A DNA stretch of 64,000 nt from Diphasiastrum complanatum. Its lineage: Eukaryota; Streptophyta; Lycopodiopsida; Lycopodiales; Lycopodiaceae. The stretch covers positions 57,086,205 to 57,150,204 of the forward strand of contig CM055103.1 of the NCBI GenBank assembly GCA_029204225.1, in the 5' to 3' direction. Below, one piece after another: positions 10,033 through 20,966 of this stretch; position 1 is the stretch's first letter, and each line of letters starts with the position of its first letter. The position numbers were made by a program, and so were the translations under genes. The notes beneath the pieces are model-generated. The model had not been told where the DNA came from and searched no databases. It saw only the letters and a program-made list of their open reading frames with translations.

Positions 10033-10340
10033 TCAATGTTCTTCCATAAGTTGGATTGTTTCGCCAATATCTCTGCATTTGATCTCGAGTTCATGTCTTT
10101 TACGTACCTTCATAAAACTAATACAAAGTTAGTTAGAATTAGTACAGAGTTTGTATTAGAAAGTTTTGATTGAAACTATTCATAAACTTACGAGTTTACC
10201 ATTGAAAATGAATCTGAAGTCTGAAAGTACATCATCTTGTAGGAGCAATAGTTCCCGCCGGATGTAGTTTAGACTCCAATCTTCTTCCACCTCAACACAT
10301 GTCAAAACGACATCATTGTATATAATTTTAATTCTTTTTC
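10033..10340 (-). pseudogene. Gene C copy 2, C-terminal exons only
   Basis: Read on the reverse strand from 10340, the frame gives VEVEEDWSLNYIRRELLLLQ, DFRFIFNGKL, an intron (donor near 10196, acceptor near 10108), then VRKRHELEIKCRDIGETIQ and a stop at 10033. It aligns exon by exon with gene C copy 1 (IEVEQDWTLFYIRIEL, FSFILDGKL, IRKRHEEKIKCKDLGG). The rest of the gene is cut off by a gypsy fragment at about 10343. The Gly-Gly of copy 1 is Gly-Glu here. The conserved exons support a real shared C-terminal beta-grasp module. Confidence 0.55.
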
Positions 10341-10343
10341 ATT

Positions 10344-11395
10344 TTGAATGTCCACTGGCTTCCAAGTCCCGATCCTTCAAATATCAAGGTCATAGTTGAA
10401 ATGCCTCTACCCACGACAGTGAAGGAAGTTTACATCTTCCTAGGCCACACTAACTATTATCGCATCTTCATAATCGATTACGCCAGTAAGGCGAGACTCA
10501 TTTATTTGTGGTCAACCCTAGATGGACCGAGGAACGTATCAAAGCCTTTGAGGAGTTGAAAACAACACTTACCACAGCACCCATACTTCATTCCCCAGAT
10601 TACACGAAGGAGTTCCATGTGCATACCGACGCAAGTAAGTATGCCATAGGGGGTCTCCTAGCACAATCGGACGAATATGAAAAGGATTTTCCGATATGTT
10701 TCTTGAGCAGACAACTGGTGCCTGCTGAAGTAAACTATACAACAACCGAGAGAGAAGCACTCGCTATGCTCTACGCCGTACAACAATTTCGTCATTATCT
10801 TCTAGGCCAAACCTTTGCCTTCTACACAGACCATCAAGCACTGCTATATATTGTTAATAAAACCTGTAAAACCGGACGAATCGCTAGATGGTTGTTAATA
10901 CTTGAGGAATTCAATTTTTGAGTAGTCGTCAGGAAAGGGACCCAACAAACACTTCATGGCCGATCACCTTTCCAGACTTCCCAATGCTGAAAAGGCTGAT
11001 ACACCAGTCAACGACGATCTTCCTGATGCATGCCTCTTTTAGATCGATGCCACTCCCTTGTGGGCTGAGGAAATCACTCAGTTCCAGACTCAAAGAAGGC
11101 CTGAGTATGGTAGCAAAAAGGAAATTTTTGTTAAAAGCATCACCCTTTCAACTCATAGCAGGAAAATTATACAAAAGGGGCGCAGATGCGCTTATGAATC
11201 TGAAATATGACCTATCATATCTCAGGCGCATGAGGGCATCAGTGGCAGTCACTTCTCTACTAAAGCCATTGTTAAGATCATCCTTCGAGCGGGTTTATGA
11301 TGGCCATCACTGTTTAAGGATACCTTTGCTATTATTAAAATATGTGAGTTTGCCAACGAGCCAAAAAGCATACAAAAGCAGTCTTACTTAACATG
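10344..11395 (+). pseudogene. Ty3/gypsy fragment: RT end, RNase H, integrase start
   Basis: This piece of a gypsy pol begins with FLGHTNYYR, the end of reverse transcriptase. It continues through RNase H (FHVHTDASKYAIGGLL, LNYTTTEREALAMLYA-like residues, FYTDHQALLYIVNK) to the integrase zinc-binding region in a shifted frame (HEGISGSHF, WWPSLFKD). It has two frame changes and several stops, and no LTR can be seen at either end. It interrupts gene C copy 2. The domain order and the TDHQAL motif make the family clear. Confidence 0.85.
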
Positions 11396-13960
11396 GCATG
11401 GATTGGGGGCTAGATCTAGTTTTGATCTAGGAGTTGTTGAATTCTCAAGAGAAGTGCGGTTATGGATTCATTAATTCCAGTTTTGAAGCAAGTTTTTCAG
11501 AATTGTTGATAGTAAGCTCTTTTATGGGTATGATTCCGTTAAATATGCTAAGAATTAGTATGAGTTCATTAGTATTTCCAGATTTCTTGATGAAGCTTTC
11601 AAGTGATGTAGAAGGATTTGTAATGATAGATCCGGTTGCTTGTTTCTTGGCTGTATTATGATCGGGTAATAATTTGGAAGCATGCATAACCCTTAATGTT
11701 CTGAATCTTGTTCTTAGTTTGGTTCATAGGTAGATTGAAGCAAATCAATTTATCCAGTTTGGTATGGACTGCTAATAACTAAAAACATGATTCAGTGAAT
11801 GCATGTGAGGATTAGTGTTTTCCATAATCCTCTTGTTAACCTGCATGTGTAAGAATGTTGAGGGAAATTGCCGTTGTTGTCCTAATTATTTGTTGAGCAG
11901 AGTATTTGTCTACATAGTAGAGATAAAACCAATTCCCTGAGATGCTATTCCCTGCAAGACAATGTTTTACTGGTCTTAATTCATGCATGTTATGGAAAAA
12001 ACGAGTGTAGTTGGTAACAGACATGGAAGATAACCCTGTTGGATGCTTTTTCACAGCAAAGGACTCTGGATGAAGTGCGTGGAGGAAGCCTGTGATTGCC
12101 ATTGATCAGCTGATCTGTTGACAGGCAGAGTTGCTTTTGATAAGTCGGATTCCTGTTTGAAATAGCTGTGAAGCTGTTGAATCCACTCTTGTCATTGAAG
12201 AGCAGTAAGCTGCAGTAGATCATATGGTTGTAGCACGATGATGGCAATCAGAGGGGCGCGCCTCCCTGTCCTTTCACTTGTTGAAGTGATGTTCTCAGAA
12301 AGAAACTTCTGATGGAATGGTGTTGTGGTTGGCGGCTGATGGCAGCTGGCAAGCCGTTCTTGCAGAACCAGCGATGGTAGGCTGTGAAGTCTGTTTCCAA
12401 TCGTGATGAGGATGATGCATGCTTGAATATGAGCTGAAGAAGAGCTTTGTAGAGGACCGAGGAGGTGCGCCATCCCACCAGTTCCTGCCTGTCGAATAGC
12501 TCTCTCTCTCTCTCACGATTTGTGAAGCTTCCCTTCTCGCGATGGTGGCGGCTTGTTCTCTCTCTCTCTCTCTATCGTTTGTGGAAGCTCGAGCTGTCTA
12601 TGAAGGGATGAGGGAGCCGGCCTTAAATCTTTTTAAAAAAAAATAGGGTTTGTTGTTTTTCTTGTGGGCCCATGGCCTTATGTTTAAAAAAAAAAAAAAC
12701 AGAGGAAACCTTTCGGTTTGGGGCTTGTGGCATGCATGAACAGAGTGGTCAAGAAAGCTATGATGATTGAAAAATGGTAGGCAATTTGGAATTGGCTAAT
12801 TGTTTGTATTAGTGCTTTTACATGCCAATGGATCAAGGCTTGGAGAGATTTTTTAGACATTTGGTAGCTTTGAGTTGGTTCGAAATCGGTTTTTTAGAAC
12901 AACTCCGGAAATACAAGATACTCACACCCGGACAGAGAAATTTTGGTTTCTTGGTGTTTAATAGTCAAAATTTAGCCTTGAATTTTGTATTGTTTCTCGC
13001 AACTGGTCAAGGAATTGGGATTTCCTTTCTCTAGGAACAATATGCATGTTTTTTGCTTTCTCACTTTGACATTTTTGCTAAGCCGATTTTTTTTGGAACT
13101 TGAGTACCATTATTCATGGTCAAGCGGTATTAATCGATTTTGGAAGGGAATTATTCCGAAACCGATCTTGACCTAACGAAGGGAGTGGTACAGTTCACAG
13201 GCATATACCCAGTATCGGAATTTCGATTCCTTGGTATGATGTTTTCTAAGCCATTTAGCTCTAGAGTGTGTGTACTCCCAATGAATAGGGTTAAATTGTG
13301 TTTTGTTTTCTCCTTTTCAAATCGGTAGAACACCGAAAAGTTGGTTAGTGTGTTCTTGATGATTTTAATCACTAAGATTGAACGAACCAAAGCTTTCAAG
13401 ATACTTGTTAAATAATTAATGGAGGAAATTTTATGGTATTTGGTGGTGCTATTCTTTATTTGACAAAATTATTTAGAATGAATACAGTGTAGAAAGTACT
13501 CGAATCCAAATGTTATTTCCCGTTAATTACAGATAACTTTAACGAAGTAATTCTCAAGCCAGTAAGTGAAAAGAGAAAATAGTGTAATTTTTTTTGAAAA
13601 AATTGTAATAATAGGAAGTACTAAATTGATTTCATTTCTAGTAAAATCCTATGGTGAATTATATTCAAAAGATCATATTAGTACTGTTTCACATACTAGT
13701 TAATGATTTTTTATATATCAGTTATTCAACCCAGGTATAGGATAGAAATGCAATTGTTTCAGATTTTTTCCTACAGTATTACTAGTGTTGTAACGTCTTC
13801 TTAGTACCTTAGCTGAAATAGATTTTCAGAAAACTAAAAATTCTGAGGGACGAAGAGAGGTAGTAAGTGTGATTGGAAAATGTATTTCGCAGTTAGGATT
13901 TTGATAATCTCAGTAATAATTGTTTAATACCAGTTATTAATTTCCGGGATAGAATTCATG
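11396..13960. other. Unassigned stretch with a CT-repeat, GC-richer patch
   Basis: I see no recognisable protein. From about 12240 to 12640 the base composition is richer in G and C than its neighbours. On the reverse strand this patch has overlapping open frames of 73-93 codons, just downstream of two (GA)n runs (12501-12518 and 12555-12573 on the forward strand as CT). Such runs are common in plant 5' leaders, so this could be a captured first exon or an LTR. The rest is AT-rich with several poly-A/T tracts. Confidence 0.35.
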
Positions 13961-13962
13961 GA

Positions 13963-14072
13963 TGGAGTCCTTATTGGAGATGAATGAGTTGATGGAGATT
14001 GTTGCAGGTGTGGAGGAGAGGCCTCAAGCACCTCAAGATCAAGTGAGGTATGACAAGAGAGCAAAGAAAGCT
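13963..14072 (+). pseudogene. Copia gag N-terminal fragment (left arm)
   Basis: The frame gives MESLLEMNELMEIVAGVEERP and DQVRYDKRAKKA, matching the gag of copia C (28922-29040). It breaks off where an LTR-like insert begins, and gag resumes at 15311. The first residues of gag are missing because the inverted-repeat arm starts here; the partner arm continues into them at 62561-62637. Confidence 0.75.
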
Positions 14073-15300
14073 CCGTTGGATTTATCTCCTTTACTCACCT
14101 AAATCCTATGTTAATCTGCCTCCATTCATGCTGCTGTATTTTACTTGTGTGGTCACACAGTATGCATATTTACAAGTAAAATAAGATAGGGGGAAAACAC
14201 GACTGTATTTCTTTTTTTTACTCGTAAATTTTTTATAGGCAAAAAAGATGAAAAAGACGACATTGTGTTATTACACATGATTTATGACGGGTAAAAAAGA
14301 CGACACTACCCTACAAATGCCAAAGGTGTCCTACAAATGCCAAAGATGCCCTTATAGAAAAGCGAAGGTACCCTGCAAATCAATTTTCAAGGCATTTGTC
14401 AAAGTGTCACATTTTTCACATTTTCATCAACATTAATTTTAGTGAAGGCTGACGTCGCGGCCTTTTCATGCTCATCCCATGCACTGTGCAATCAGATTTG
14501 ACAATGACAACAACCACCCACGATCTCCCATAGACATCACAACCACTTTTGTACTTTCTTCATTTGCACACCTGTAAATATTATGTATATATATTGAATA
14601 CCACCTGCGTATTAGAGAACAATATCAGAACAACATCAGAATAGAAGAGAGAGAATGAAACATCACGGATAATCAGAGATAGACATCGTAGATGCTTTCA
14701 CACATTAATTTTCTTCTTTCAGATGTATTGTCAGTAATAGATTCATCACTTTTACAGATTGTGTGATTAGCTTTGTAAAGCATGCAGTTACGTCCGCTAT
14801 TGTTTGTGCTCACCTGCATTATTGACCTATATATTTCACTATATTTAATCTGATTACAGTTCTGTTTGTTTAGCATTCAGATTTGTGTCAATATTGGAAT
14901 GTTTTTCTACATTTTGTCTGGCTTTCTAATTACTTAATCTGGTTGTTTGCTATTCGCGAATTATTATAAGTTTGTTGTTCGCGACTGATTATTATTAGCT
15001 CTTCACGACTAATTCACGACTAATAATTTGTCTAGCTGTTTCGAGACAAATTATCTTTCTGATGTTTTGATGCTTAATGTTTGGCTACGTAATCAAATCA
15101 AACATGATTTCTATCATTGATGTTCTATTCAAGATTGATAGGCATAGTCATGCTTAAGGAAAGAGTGAGATAGCTTATTTCACTGCGCACAAACATTTTC
15201 CATTCGAGTTCGTTCTTTTCGAGCTCGCCTCTTTTTCGTGTTCATTTCTTTTCGAGTTATCATCAAAATCGTTTCACCCCTCTTTCCAGCAAGTTGTACA
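14073..15300 (+). repeat. LTR-like insert within copia gag (left arm)
   Basis: About 1.23 kb is inserted between gag residues KRAKKA and KMNVTNE. It holds repeated GACGACA/TTTTTTGCC blocks with GTAAAAAA near 14200-14340, and a transcript-start-like stretch near 14590-14660 ending in AGAAGAGAGAGAATG. Part of it (14770-14820) resembles the second insert at 15890-15990, so both derive from one LTR family. I see no clear target-site duplication. Confidence 0.5.
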
Positions 15301-15310
15301 CATAACTAAG

Positions 15311-15985
15311 ATGAATGTTACCAATGAGCTTCTCAAGGAAGTTGGTAAGTGCACATCATCTTTGGAGGCTTGGGAAGCTTTGAAGAAGCTTTATGAATCC
15401 AAGTCTACATCAAGAGTGCTTACTCTTGGGTGGCAAAACTTTCAAAGTTTGCAAAAGAAGGAAGAGAGTACTCATGCTTCTGTTTTGATGGTTAAAGCAT
15501 TCAATGATGAGTTAGCATGTATTGATGAAAGCATTAAGGAGGTAGAACTTGTTCAAGTTATACGTAATGGCTTGTTGAATTATCATGCTAATCTTGTTCA
15601 AAGTTTTTCTATTCAAAAGACTTTTTCAAGTATTGTAGATTTGCAAGAGATCTTGACAAATGAGGAGTATAGGCTTCAATCAAGAGGAGGTGGATCTACA
15701 TCAACATCTCATTATGAAGAGGAGGCTATGTTCATCAAAGGCAAGTTCAACGGCAAAGGCAAAGGCAAGTGGTCTAAAGGGCAAGATCAAGGTGAGATTT
15801 CCACTTTTGATAAAAAGAAAGATAAGTCTAAGTTGAAATGCTTTTATTGTGGAATCAAAGGGCATTTTACATATGAATACAATACTGCTTATCATCAATA
15901 CTACTTATTATCAAACTTATTCTCAGTTACTCAGAGACAACTTAGAGTGTGCGGTTTCTATCCGCTATTGTTTTGTGCTCATTAG
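15311..15985 (+). pseudogene. Copia gag middle with zinc knuckle (left arm)
   Basis: The frame starts MNVTNELLKEVGKC and covers the retrotransposon gag domain (SLEAWEALKKLYESKS, NDELACIDESIKE). It ends in a Lys/Gly-rich stretch and a partial zinc knuckle, CFYCGIKGHF. The next Cys is lost because the frame runs into a second LTR-like insert from about 15880. The partner on the other arm is at 61219-60545. Confidence 0.8.
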
Positions 15986-16102
15986 CATCTGATTTTATTT
16001 TTTTGAATCAATACTATTTTATATTGTGTTCAGTATATGTCAGAGTGCATGCATCTCTGTATTGCTTTTGTAACTGATAGAAATTGTTTGAGAATTCAAT
16101 AC

Positions 16103-16497
16103 TTATCCAGCACCAAACTCTGCCATGTATCCTTTCTCTATCATTTGACCAACACTTAACAAATTCTTTGAAAGTGAAGGAATGTAAAGATCAAGTCTTG
16201 CTTTCCTATTAGTAGAGAGACAAATAGGAATTGAACCAATACCTTCAATCACCACCATTGGCCATGTGAATTGCTTTCTTGGCTCCATCATAAGTGACCA
16301 AAGAAGTAAAGAACTCCTTGTGACTAGTCATGTGTGAACTAGCTCCAATATCAGTCAACCATGAATCTTTGTCAATTTCATTTGATATTAGACTTGAAGA
16401 ACACATCAAAAGAGAATCACTGCCACCTAGATCCTCATCATTAGTAGTAAAGTTGATTTTCTTACTAACTTTATCTCTTTGCTTCTTCAAACAATAG
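16103..16497 (-). pseudogene. Copia protease fragment in inverted orientation (left arm)
   Basis: On the reverse strand the frame reads KKQRDKVSKKINF, then SWLTDIGASSHMTSHKEFF, then LLSVGQMIEKGYMAEFGAG. D-I/S-GASSHMT is the aspartic protease motif of copia elements; here it is DIGA instead of DSGA. It lies opposite to the gag piece it once followed, which shows an internal inversion. The other arm keeps the same piece at 60031-60426. Confidence 0.75.
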
Positions 16498-16847
16498 CAA
16501 CTCTAAAATAAATCTCTAAAAGACTGAGCTAGAATGCTCAAGAGAGTTCAAGCTTGAAAGCTTGATAGAGAGCTAACTACAATACTTTTTGGTCTTGAAC
16601 GATCTACTTGATAAGAGCATAGGAGGCGTCGTGTAATAACACTCAACTCCTTCACAATTCACAACATTGATTCAGGACTTGAAAAGAAATGTATGAATAG
16701 TTGATTTATACTAAGTGTTTAGGTCTTCAAATGTGACTGACAGTTGGCTGGAGTCCGTTGGCATTCATCTAGTTCCTTGTCAGAAATAATTGTTGATAAG
16801 CAACGACAATTGTCATAAACAATTTTTTGCATAAGGTGATACCACAT

Positions 16848-17796
16848 CTATTGAGTAAATGCCTACAGATGAAAGACAACAATAATGACGATAAAAGAAC
16901 AGTAATAACTATGTTTAACAAAATTGTGGATTACTTAAATAACAGAGATTATGAGCTGTTCGTTAGTGTTGAATAAGATTACCAGTGTAGGAGCCTTAGA
17001 CTGCCATGAAAGAGAGATTGCAGAAACGATTAGGCGTCTGAGACAGCCATGCAATTCTCTAATACTGATAATCTGATATGAAGAGAATGTAAAAATAATC
17101 TAGACGTCATAAACAATCATACATTTCTCTTTATATTGATATTTGCGTAAGAGGAGTGAGAGTTAATTTCATTCAACAAGAATGCAAAAGATGTAGAACA
17201 ATAGCGAATCTGATCAAGTTTTGTGTGTCTTTTCTTCTCTCTCTACCTGAGAGCAAATTCTCTCTCTACCCGAGGAGAGGAGCTTAATTTGCCTTAGTTT
17301 TTTCATGAAGTACTTTTACAACATGTGAAACACTTTTGGTTATGAATGTATGCATGTAGATTTGCCTCTTTGCTTAGATTTTGACATGGTGTGTGTGTGT
17401 GAATATTTTGGAGATAATATTGTTAGAGATTTAGAGAGATGGAAAGATTTTTTTTAGGGTGATTTAAATAATTGTCATTTAAAAAAGTTTTAAAATTTTA
17501 AAAAAAATTAAAGATCTTGTTTTAAATAAACAAAAATAATTTTTTAGTTATTCTAGTGGTTGTGTGTCTAATGGTTTTATTTTGAAGAGTATTATTATTT
17601 CATATAAGCTAATTTGTAGTTATTAATAAAAATTTATTAACAAAATTTTAGTAGCATGATTAATTTTCTTGCAAAATACAACATTTTTAGTATTACAATA
17701 TATTTTTTTGAAGCATTTTAAATATGGCTATTTTTTAAAAAAAATTGCAAAAAAAAAAAGGGTCTCCATGTCATTTTTCTATTTTTTGGTCATCGT
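16848..17796. other. Unassigned AT-rich stretch with an LTR scrap
   Basis: No coding region is visible. At 17235-17400 a stretch with TCTCTCTCTACC and CGAGGAGAGGAGC resembles the copia E LTR at 51298-51420, so it is a diverged LTR fragment. From 17440 to 17760 the DNA is very AT-rich with poly-A/T runs. Confidence 0.4.
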
Positions 17797-17843
17797 GTCA
17801 AGTGCCCTCATGCGGTCCTAATGTGGTCTAAAACGGTCGGAAG
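17797..17843. repeat. Left remnant of a CGGTC/CAAATGGC minisatellite
   Basis: The motif GTGCCCTCATGCGGTCCTAATG ends in GGTCGGAAG here and continues at 20266. A copia element with GGAAG on both sides splits the array, so the two pieces were once one tract. Confidence 0.65.
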
Positions 17844-20265
17844 AGTTAAGAAAACACAGTTTAAACACTCGACCGGATCAATCACCAAAACACAAAAAAC
17901 GTCAAGTGCAACAAGACAAGACAACAGAATTGCTCTCCTCAAACTGTATATTCAACTAATAAGTAAGTACAAAGATAAGTTGCTTAAAAGCACTCAAAGG
18001 GCTCGTAAAAGAAAGACGGTCCGATAACTCTAGAACTAAGCACACGTGGTGCCGTCGAAATAAGAAAGCACTGTATAAGTCGATCATTGCTATTTTAACT
18101 CTCTCCCTCAATGATCAACGTCTCTCTTTATTTTAGAGTTTACTCTATTCATGGAACATACCTCCATGATAGTATTACAAGTAAAGGCTTTTTACATAAC
18201 CAGATCTAAGCCAAGTTTGGCTCTAAAAGTCTCAAACTTTTCTTTACTTAAAGCTTTTGTAAATATATCAGCAACTTGTAATAACGTAGAACAATGTACA
18301 ACACTTATATCTTCAAATTGTAGTTTCTCACGCACAAAGTGATATTCTACTTCAATATGTTTTGTCTTTGCGTGAAAGATAGGATTCTTAGCCAATTGTA
18401 TTCCACTTTGACTGTCATAGAAAATAACAGTAGGATTTACCTGTTTCATGCCAATCTCATAGAACAACTTACGTAGCCAAGCAGCTTCCTGGGTAGCAGA
18501 ACTCAACGCTTTATATTTAGCTTTTGTAGAAGAAAGAGAAATAGTATCTTGCTTCTTGCTAGACCATGAAAAACAACCGCTACCAAAATTGAAGGCATAA
18601 CATGTTGTTGACTTTCTATCATCTATACTTCCTGCCCAATCAGCGTCAACATAACCCTGCAACTTAGGTAAAACACTTTGTCTTTTGTAGATTAGGCCAA
18701 GGTTAGGTGTACCTTTCTCATACCTCAAAATTCTTTTTGCAGCTTTCCAATGGTCCATAGTGGGTGATGACATGAATTAGCTAATTAAACTTACAGCATA
18801 GCAAATATCAGGATGTGTAGTCATAAGATATATCAAACTCCCAACTAGTTGACGAAATAGAGTAGCGCCAACATGTGCACTATCATCAATACGAGATAAT
18901 GACTTGCAATTTTTGGCTTACCAGGCCACCCGCCGCTCTTTCGCCAAATTGAAAGCCAAACTGGCATCACTTTTCGAAATGCTTCTCGTCACCAACTCCC
19001 AACTACCTGCCCAGTGGAATGGTGAAATCACTTTTGGGGCTCTCTAAACACTTTCTCCGTGGCAATCACTCTGTTTTGGTGTACCGTACTTGCAGGTACA
19101 GTCAGGGTGCCCTTCATTTGGAGGCTATAGCCTTTCGTTTGGCCAAAATAGGTTAAAGGAGGTGAAAATAAGGGCAATTTGGGTTTTTGAACTGTTTCTT
19201 TAGTATGAAGAAACTTCACTTTTCAAAAACTTGGGACCCAACAATTATTTCAGTTTGAAGATTTTTAATGAAGTTGCAATGCACTTTGCACTTCAGACCC
19301 CTTCAGGCCTTTTCACTAGCCATCTAATGGCTCTTCTACATCGAATGGCTCGCATTAGTCCTCAGTTGCCCGATCCTGACCATCACCTGCAACCGCTACA
19401 GGCCTACTTGGACTGGCCGTGCAGTTGATCTGTGAGCTCTCTCACGCCATCTTCATGCTTCTTCACGCTGATTTCCAGTGATGGCCGCCCTGCTGATCAC
19501 TCTATCTCCTCCAACGCTTCACAACCGCCCACGGCTTCTTACAAGCAAAATCGCATTGCTAGGGTGCCCACCTTCAACACTTTACAGCTCAAAAAACTAA
19601 CTTATATTGAGAGAGAAATGATTTTCCCTTCTTGAAACCCCAACTGTCTAAGAAGTAGATAATTTTGGACTTTATCTGATCTTCTTGAGAATCTATCTGA
19701 GTAGTTATCTATCCCTCTGAGGTCGCCCTACAACAGGCAATATTCTGCTCCAAACTGCTCTTCAAACGGTGTTCGATTGGTTTCAAACCAATCACAAACG
19801 CTAAGAAACTCTTCAGAAAATTTTCCAGCTTCAATGTTTGCTTGCCCTCTGATTCAGTTGACAATCCCCTGCCTCTGAATCTTCTTACAATTTTGAGCTA
19901 TTCCACGAATTTCCACATACTCGGTTTTGTGCTTCCTAGCCAACAAACCGTCGTGAATTCGCAGCTCTCTATTCTTGTCCGGTGATTCAAGCCACCAAGG
20001 GCTCTGATACCAAGTTAGGAAAACACAGTTTAAACACCCAACCGGATCAATCACCACAGCACAACGTCAAGTGCAACAAGACAAGACAACATAATTGCTC
20101 TCCTCAAACTGTATATTCAACTAATAAGTAAGTACAAAGATAAGTTGCTTAAAAGCACTCAAAGGGATCGTAAAAAAAAGACGACCCGATAACTCTAGAA
20201 CTAAGCACACGTGGTGCCGTCGAAATAAGAAAGCACTGTATAAGTCGATCATTGCTATTTTAACT
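17844..20265 (-). mobile_element. Copia G: short LTR retrotransposon with both LTRs, PBS, PPT and TSD
   Basis: Direct repeats at 17844-18100 and 20013-20265 are near-identical LTRs of 257 and 253 bp, beginning AGTT and ending AACT instead of the usual TG...CA. The primer-binding site TGGTATCAGAGCC lies next to the right LTR (19999-20012, reverse strand). A purine run (GAGGGAGAG) borders the left LTR. Five bases, GGAAG, flank both ends (17839-17843 and 20266-20270). The interior keeps only the end of RT and RNase H, so the element is internally deleted and could not encode its own machinery. Confidence 0.88.
18192..18930 (-). pseudogene. Copia G RT end and RNase H
   Basis: On the reverse strand, FRQLVGSLIYL and RPDICYAVSLIS mark the end of reverse transcriptase. 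After one stop near 18774, RNase H follows: GYVDADWAGSIDDRKSTTCYAF, SLSSTKAKYKAL (normally STAEAEY), ADIFTKALSKEKFE, ending at 18192. It is a typical plant copia pol C-terminus. The stretch 18931-19998 inside the element is unlike copia pol and I do not recognise it. Confidence 0.85.
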
Positions 20266-20560
20266 GGAAGTGCCCTCAAATGGCCTCAAATGGCCGCAAA
20301 CGAATCTAGTGCGGTTTTAATGTGGTCTCAAATGGTCGCAAGTGCCATCATGCGGTCTTGATGCGGTCTAAAATGGTCGAAAGTGCCCTGAAATGGCCAC
20401 AAATGGACCTACTACGGTCCTAATGTGGTCTCAAATGGCCGCAAGTGCTCTCATGCGGTCCTAATGCAGTCTAAACTGGTCATTAATGCAGTCTGTTTGC
20501 AGCCATTTCGGGGCACTTGCAGCTATTTGAAGCCATTTGAGGTCAGTTTGCGGCTATAAG
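20266..20560. repeat. Minisatellite of CAAATGGC/GCGGTCTAAT units
   Basis: Imperfect copies of AATGTGGTCTCAAATGG, CGCAAGTGCC and ATGCGGTCTAAA alternate with a period of roughly 90-120 bases and continue the tract at 17797-17843. Near 20480-20560 related motifs run in the opposite orientation (CAGCCATTTCGGGGCACTTG), making the array partly palindromic. Confidence 0.6.
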
Positions 20561-20569
20561 CTCTTAAAG

Positions 20570-20966
20570 AGGATAGGGAGAGGTCCAAATCCGAGTGACC
20601 ACATTTTGATTTGATTCAACCTTGCTTTGTTCTGAGTCCATTGTTTTGAGCATCCTACACAAGAAACTGAAGATCAAGACTAAGTTTGAAGTAATGAACA
20701 CCCTTTGAGCCTTCTGTGTATCAATAGTATTTTCTTTTGAAGCATTTCACACGTGCCAAAAGTAGGATTCAAACTTGTCAAAGTGTCTCAATCCACTTTG
20801 TGTGTCTGATCTATTTGAGATCCATCTCAAATACAGTTGCAAGTTTTTCACATAGGAAGGTAGTACATCCCTAAAAATACCTATAGTGAAAGAGAGCAGC
20901 AACATTAAGTCTAATTGGAACAAGCTCAAACATATTGCAGTCCAATAACTAAGAAGTCTTCATCTA
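20570..20966 (+). repeat. Copia A leader
   Basis: This resembles the untranslated leader of copia E at 52130-52550, sharing GAGTGACCACATTT/GGGTGGACACATTTGG, the TTTCACACGTGCC stretch and a CATAGGAAGGTAGTAC-like segment just before gag. No 5' LTR or primer-binding site is visible; the left side is the minisatellite. Confidence 0.55.

Larger units (their letters stand above)
13961..16847. repeat. Left arm of a 2.9-kb inverted repeat (partner 59683-62560)
   Basis: This segment matches the reverse complement of 59683-62560 nearly base for base; their 224-residue gag frames differ at only a handful of positions. Both arms share the same internal order: copia gag start, LTR-like insert, gag middle, second LTR-like insert, protease piece in the opposite orientation, third LTR-like piece. 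The shared rearrangement means the composite formed once and was then duplicated. Confidence 0.85.

Noticed and set aside
1-10340. Maverick/Polinton or giant-virus integration
   Set aside because: A C48-type protease and a histone could suggest this, but there is no capsid, packaging ATPase or protein-primed polymerase, and the genes have plant-like introns.
12295-12516. Overlapping reverse-strand frames as real proteins
   Set aside because: Three different frames are open over the same bases and none shows a domain; this is expected from GC-richer DNA.
20266-20560. CRISPR array or telomeric repeat
   Set aside because: Repeat units are imperfect, of variable spacing, and lack unique spacers or TTTAGGG runs.
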